A DNA stretch of 8,216 nt from the NCBI GenBank assembly GCA_020047835.1, contig JAIFNJ010000195.1:1-8216 (forward strand). The letters are read 5' to 3'. Positions 6,333 through 8,216 of this stretch are shown here, piece after piece. Source of the DNA: Bacteroidota bacterium. GTDB lineage: Bacteria > Bacteroidota > Bacteroidia > Bacteroidales > SZUA-534. The position numbers and the translations under genes were made by a program. A model generated the notes under the pieces. It was given only the letters and a program-made list of their open reading frames with translations. It was not told where the DNA came from and did not search any database. How positions within the stretch are numbered: the first letter of the stretch is position 1; each line of letters begins with the position of its first letter.

Positions 6333-7832
6333 TTAATACATATACCGGTGGCATTCAGAACAATTGGTTTCTTTCCAAGCATCTTCTACGTCTACTGGGT
6401 GCATAAACTCTAATGATTCATTAAATCGGGCTACCTGCAATGTATCTGCATTTCCTTGCATCATGATGGAATGGCATAAATTACAATCTTTTGATATGGT
6501 TTCGCCACTAGCTGCTTGATGTTGGTCATTATGGCAGCGGAAACAGCCGTTAAATTCTCGGTGCCCAATATGACTTGGGTAACCGTCCCATCCAGCTTTC
6601 ATTTCAGGAAAAACATTTAGATTAAAGCTTTCCTGAATTCCAGCAATGGCTTGTTTCACTTTATCTTGGCTTGAGCTGAAAATATCCGGATAGTTTACCA
6701 TATAAAATTCCCATACCTTAGTTTCAATGGTTTTCATAGCACTATCGGTACTTTCAAATGGTTTTGCCAGTATTTCCATGGAGATTTTTTTTATTTCAGG
6801 AAGGTCAACTGGAATTTTACCTGCTGACATAGCATCATCAACAAATTTACTAGGAGTGTGGTAGTTGTGCGAAGGACGGTTATGACAGTCCATGCAATCC
6901 ATGGTGCGCATTGGTAACGTATCCATGGCACCTTCTCCTAAAGGCTCATTTTGATCGTTAAATATCAGGGTATCCCCTGTTAACTTGTTGATATATCGAA
7001 CCCAAGGTATTACTTCACGTTTTGCATCGGTTGTAATATAATCTATTTGAGTATTTGGATTAATATGCCAGTGAATTCCTTCTTTTAAACCTTGTGAGCT
7101 GTGTGTTGGTCCTGTTTTCATTCGTAATTGAATTTCCCAAGGTGTATTTGCACTGTCCGTTAAATAATGCTTTTCAGTTCGTAATGAATTTGAGTAAAAC
7201 TTCTGAGGCCAGTGGCACTGCTCACATGTTTCGCGCGCTGGGCGTAAATTTTCAATGGGTGTTGGAATAGGCTTTGGATAATTGTTTGTCAATACAGCAT
7301 AAACTTGATATAATCCTGTAATTTTTGCTTTTACAAACCATTCTGCACCAGGTCCAATATGGCACTGTGAACAGGCAATACTTGCATGTGGTGAGTTTTG
7401 ATAGGCTACATATTCAGGTTTCATTACTTCATGACAAATGGTGCCACAAAATTTGACCGATTCGGAATAATGGTATAATTCATAGCTACCAATTCCGGTT
7501 AGGAAGAGAAATATAACCGTGCCTACCACAAAAATTGAGGTTGCATTTCGATGTTGTTTTTTATTCAAATCAAGTATAAACCAACTACCTTTAATTGGTG
7601 AATTATCCTTTTTACTCTTTCTTATTCGTATCCACATTCCAAGTGGTATTAAAAAGAGTCCCATTACTAACAATGAGGGAAGAGCTAAAAATAGAATCAG
7701 GCCAAGATAAGAGCTGGAACTTTCCATTATTGAGGAAATAATGAACATGAAAAATATAAGCATGAGGCTTAATCCAGCAATTAGAGTGCCTATAAAAGAA
7801 AGGGTGTTATAATAAGAATCTGGTAATTTCAT
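6333..7832 (-). CDS. Membrane-anchored heptaheme NapC/NirT-type cytochrome c (ImcH-like)
   Basis: A 499-aa multihaem cytochrome, probably a quinol dehydrogenase passing electrons from the menaquinol pool to periplasmic carriers. Three hydrophobic segments (about 11-35, 42-69, 97-117) precede a large periplasmic part. Seven haem c motifs are visible: an unusual CX3CH (C129-GTI-C133-H134), then CX2CH at 154-158, 203-207, 313-317, 430-434, 450-454 and 491-495, the last only four residues from the C-terminus. The first half around the CX3CH (KPEYVAYQNSPHA, then the second haem and IGPGA) is the NapC/NirT core. The rest is a C-terminal extension absent from ordinary tetrahaem NapC or NrfH. Three TM segments, seven haems and about 500 residues recall ImcH of Geobacter, an inner-membrane cytochrome in extracellular electron transfer. 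That equivalence is an inference. The ATG at 7832 follows a short leader and a good promoter. No terminal reductase gene is adjacent within the window. Confidence 0.92.
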   Translation of the reverse strand: MKLPDSYYNTLSFIGTLIAGLSLMLIFFMFIISSIMESSSSYLGLILFLALPSLLVMGLFLIPLGMWIRIRKSKKDNSPIKGSWFILDLNKKQHRNATSIFVVGTVIFLFLTGIGSYELYHYSESVKFCGTICHEVMKPEYVAYQNSPHASIACSQCHIGPGAEWFVKAKITGLYQVYAVLTNNYPKPIPTPIENLRPARETCEQCHWPQKFYSNSLRTEKHYLTDSANTPWEIQLRMKTGPTHSSQGLKEGIHWHINPNTQIDYITTDAKREVIPWVRYINKLTGDTLIFNDQNEPLGEGAMDTLPMRTMDCMDCHNRPSHNYHTPSKFVDDAMSAGKIPVDLPEIKKISMEILAKPFESTDSAMKTIETKVWEFYMVNYPDIFSSSQDKVKQAIAGIQESFNLNVFPEMKAGWDGYPSHIGHREFNGCFRCHNDQHQAASGETISKDCNLCHSIMMQGNADTLQVARFNESLEFMHPVDVEDAWKETNCSECHRYMY

Positions 7833-7868
7833 AATTCTTTAGAGTTTAGTTACAAAAATTTCACTATT

Positions 7869-7898
7869 CAAACTTACGACTAATCAATTAACAGTAAA
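7869..7898 (-). promoter_or_regulatory. Bacteroidetes-type promoter for the cytochrome gene
   Basis: On the minus strand, TAAGTTTG (complement of 7869-7876) matches the Bacteroidetes -7 consensus TAnnTTTG perfectly. Eighteen bases upstream is TTTA (complement of 7895-7898), three of four bases of the -33 element TTTG. The implied transcription start is near 7860, leaving a leader of about 30 bases before the ATG. Prediction by eye only. Confidence 0.5.
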
Positions 7899-7936
7899 CC
7901 CAATACTTATTGATTCTTTACTTTAATTGCACATAC

Positions 7937-7960
7937 TATATCAATTCGTTCGTTGATATA
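7937..7960. promoter_or_regulatory. Inverted repeat upstream of the cytochrome promoter, possible operator
   Basis: TATATCAA and TTGATATA form a perfect 8-bp inverted repeat around the 8-base spacer TTCGTTCG. It lies about 105 bases upstream of the cytochrome ATG and about 40 bases upstream of the predicted -33 element, a usual place for an activator site. The half-sites ATCAA and TTGAT are in the opposite order to an FNR box. The binding protein is unknown. Confidence 0.35.
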
Positions 7961-8095
7961 TAATTTGTTTGGAAAATATTCACAGAATTGCAATCGATAG
8001 TTGTTTTTACAAAAAATCCATCCAACTGCAGAATGATAAGTATTTATGACCTATGCTTAAAGTAGCCTTATAACTTTTTATTGAATTTGGTCTAA

Positions 8096-8136
8096 TGAAA
8101 AATGCCTATTAATTTTTTCAATTAACAGGCATTTTC
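8096..8136 (-). terminator. Hairpin terminator of the right-edge gene
   Basis: AATGCCT-A-TTAATT (8101-8114) pairs with AATTAA-C-AGGCATT (8120-8133): 13 pairs with one A-C mismatch and a 5-base loop. It starts about 20 bases after the stop of the minus-strand gene at the right edge. A run of five T's follows on the minus strand (complement of A's at 8098-8102, partly in the stem). A shorter T run on the other side means it could also work weakly on the plus strand. Confidence 0.75.
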
Positions 8137-8153
8137 AAATCTATTATTAAAAA

Positions 8154-8216
8154 TTATTTTGCAGGATTTGGATGAGCAATCTTTTTAACCGCAGTTTCAA
8201 AATTAAATGGCACTTG
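8154..8216 (-). CDS. C-terminal end of an unidentified gene (runs off right edge)
   Basis: The reverse strand is open from the window edge to a TAA at 8156-8154, encoding 20 final residues (start VPFNFETAVKKIAHP, end NPAK). It is supported as a real gene end by the strong hairpin terminator just downstream. The fragment is too short to name: no motif, haem site or membrane segment is visible. It lies upstream of the cytochrome gene on the same strand but is separated from it by a terminator and promoter, so a functional link is uncertain. Confidence 0.55.
   Translation of the reverse strand, partial: QVPFNFETAVKKIAHPNPAK

Larger units (their letters stand above)
7833..8153. other. Intergenic region between two minus-strand genes
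   Basis: These 321 bases hold no gene I can support. The part next to the cytochrome carries its promoter, the middle carries an inverted repeat, and the far end carries the terminator of the upstream gene. The stretch 7961-8095 shows nothing recognisable beyond AT-rich sequence. The terminator indicates that the cytochrome gene is transcribed separately from the gene at the right edge. Confidence 0.6.

Noticed and set aside
8154..8216. Assignment of the right-edge fragment as a multihaem cytochrome
   Set aside because: Only 20 residues are visible and none is a cysteine; the neighbour's identity alone does not justify the call.

Overview
The window looks like chromosomal DNA from a Bacteroidota (Bacteroidetes) bacterium. 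The DNA is clearly AT-rich. Shine-Dalgarno sequences are weak. One gene is preceded by a Bacteroidetes-type promoter with a TAnnTTTG -7 element. The largest gene encodes a TPR / PD40-propeller / CRD / OmpA protein of the PorE-like type common in this phylum. I see no mobile element, CRISPR array, tRNA or rRNA.

Left edge (1-440, minus strand): the N-terminal part of a gene running off the window, with a Rossmann-type, methyltransferase-like pattern. A short divergent intergenic region (441-544) separates it from the main operon.

Centre (545-6075, plus strand): a tightly packed operon. It encodes (i) an 806-aa exported PorE-like protein with a C-terminal OmpA peptidoglycan-binding domain, (ii) a 183-aa periplasmic YfiR-family (DUF4154) protein, (iii) a 757-aa inner-membrane hybrid histidine kinase (TM, CHASE8-like periplasmic domain, TM, HAMP, HisKA, HATPase, REC, Hpt), and (iv) the remains of a STAS-domain gene with an out-of-frame internal deletion. 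The set OmpA-domain protein + YfiR + CHASE8/HAMP membrane protein matches the Pseudomonas YfiBNR (TpbB) envelope-stress switch, but the GGDEF output of YfiN is replaced by a full phosphorelay kinase. This is the most interesting element of the window. The expected logic, by analogy, is that the OmpA protein senses the cell wall or outer membrane and binds YfiR, YfiR holds the CHASE8 domain inactive, and release activates the kinase. The final phosphate acceptor is not encoded here, and the STAS protein that may once have served downstream is broken.

Right (6333-7832, minus strand): a three-TM, heptaheme NapC/NirT-type cytochrome c, probably a membrane quinol dehydrogenase resembling ImcH of Geobacter. 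It has its own promoter and a convincing terminator and faces the operon convergently. The right intergenic region (7833-8153) holds the promoter, an inverted repeat and a terminator hairpin. The last 63 bases (8154-8216, minus) are the C-terminal end of another gene that cannot be identified.
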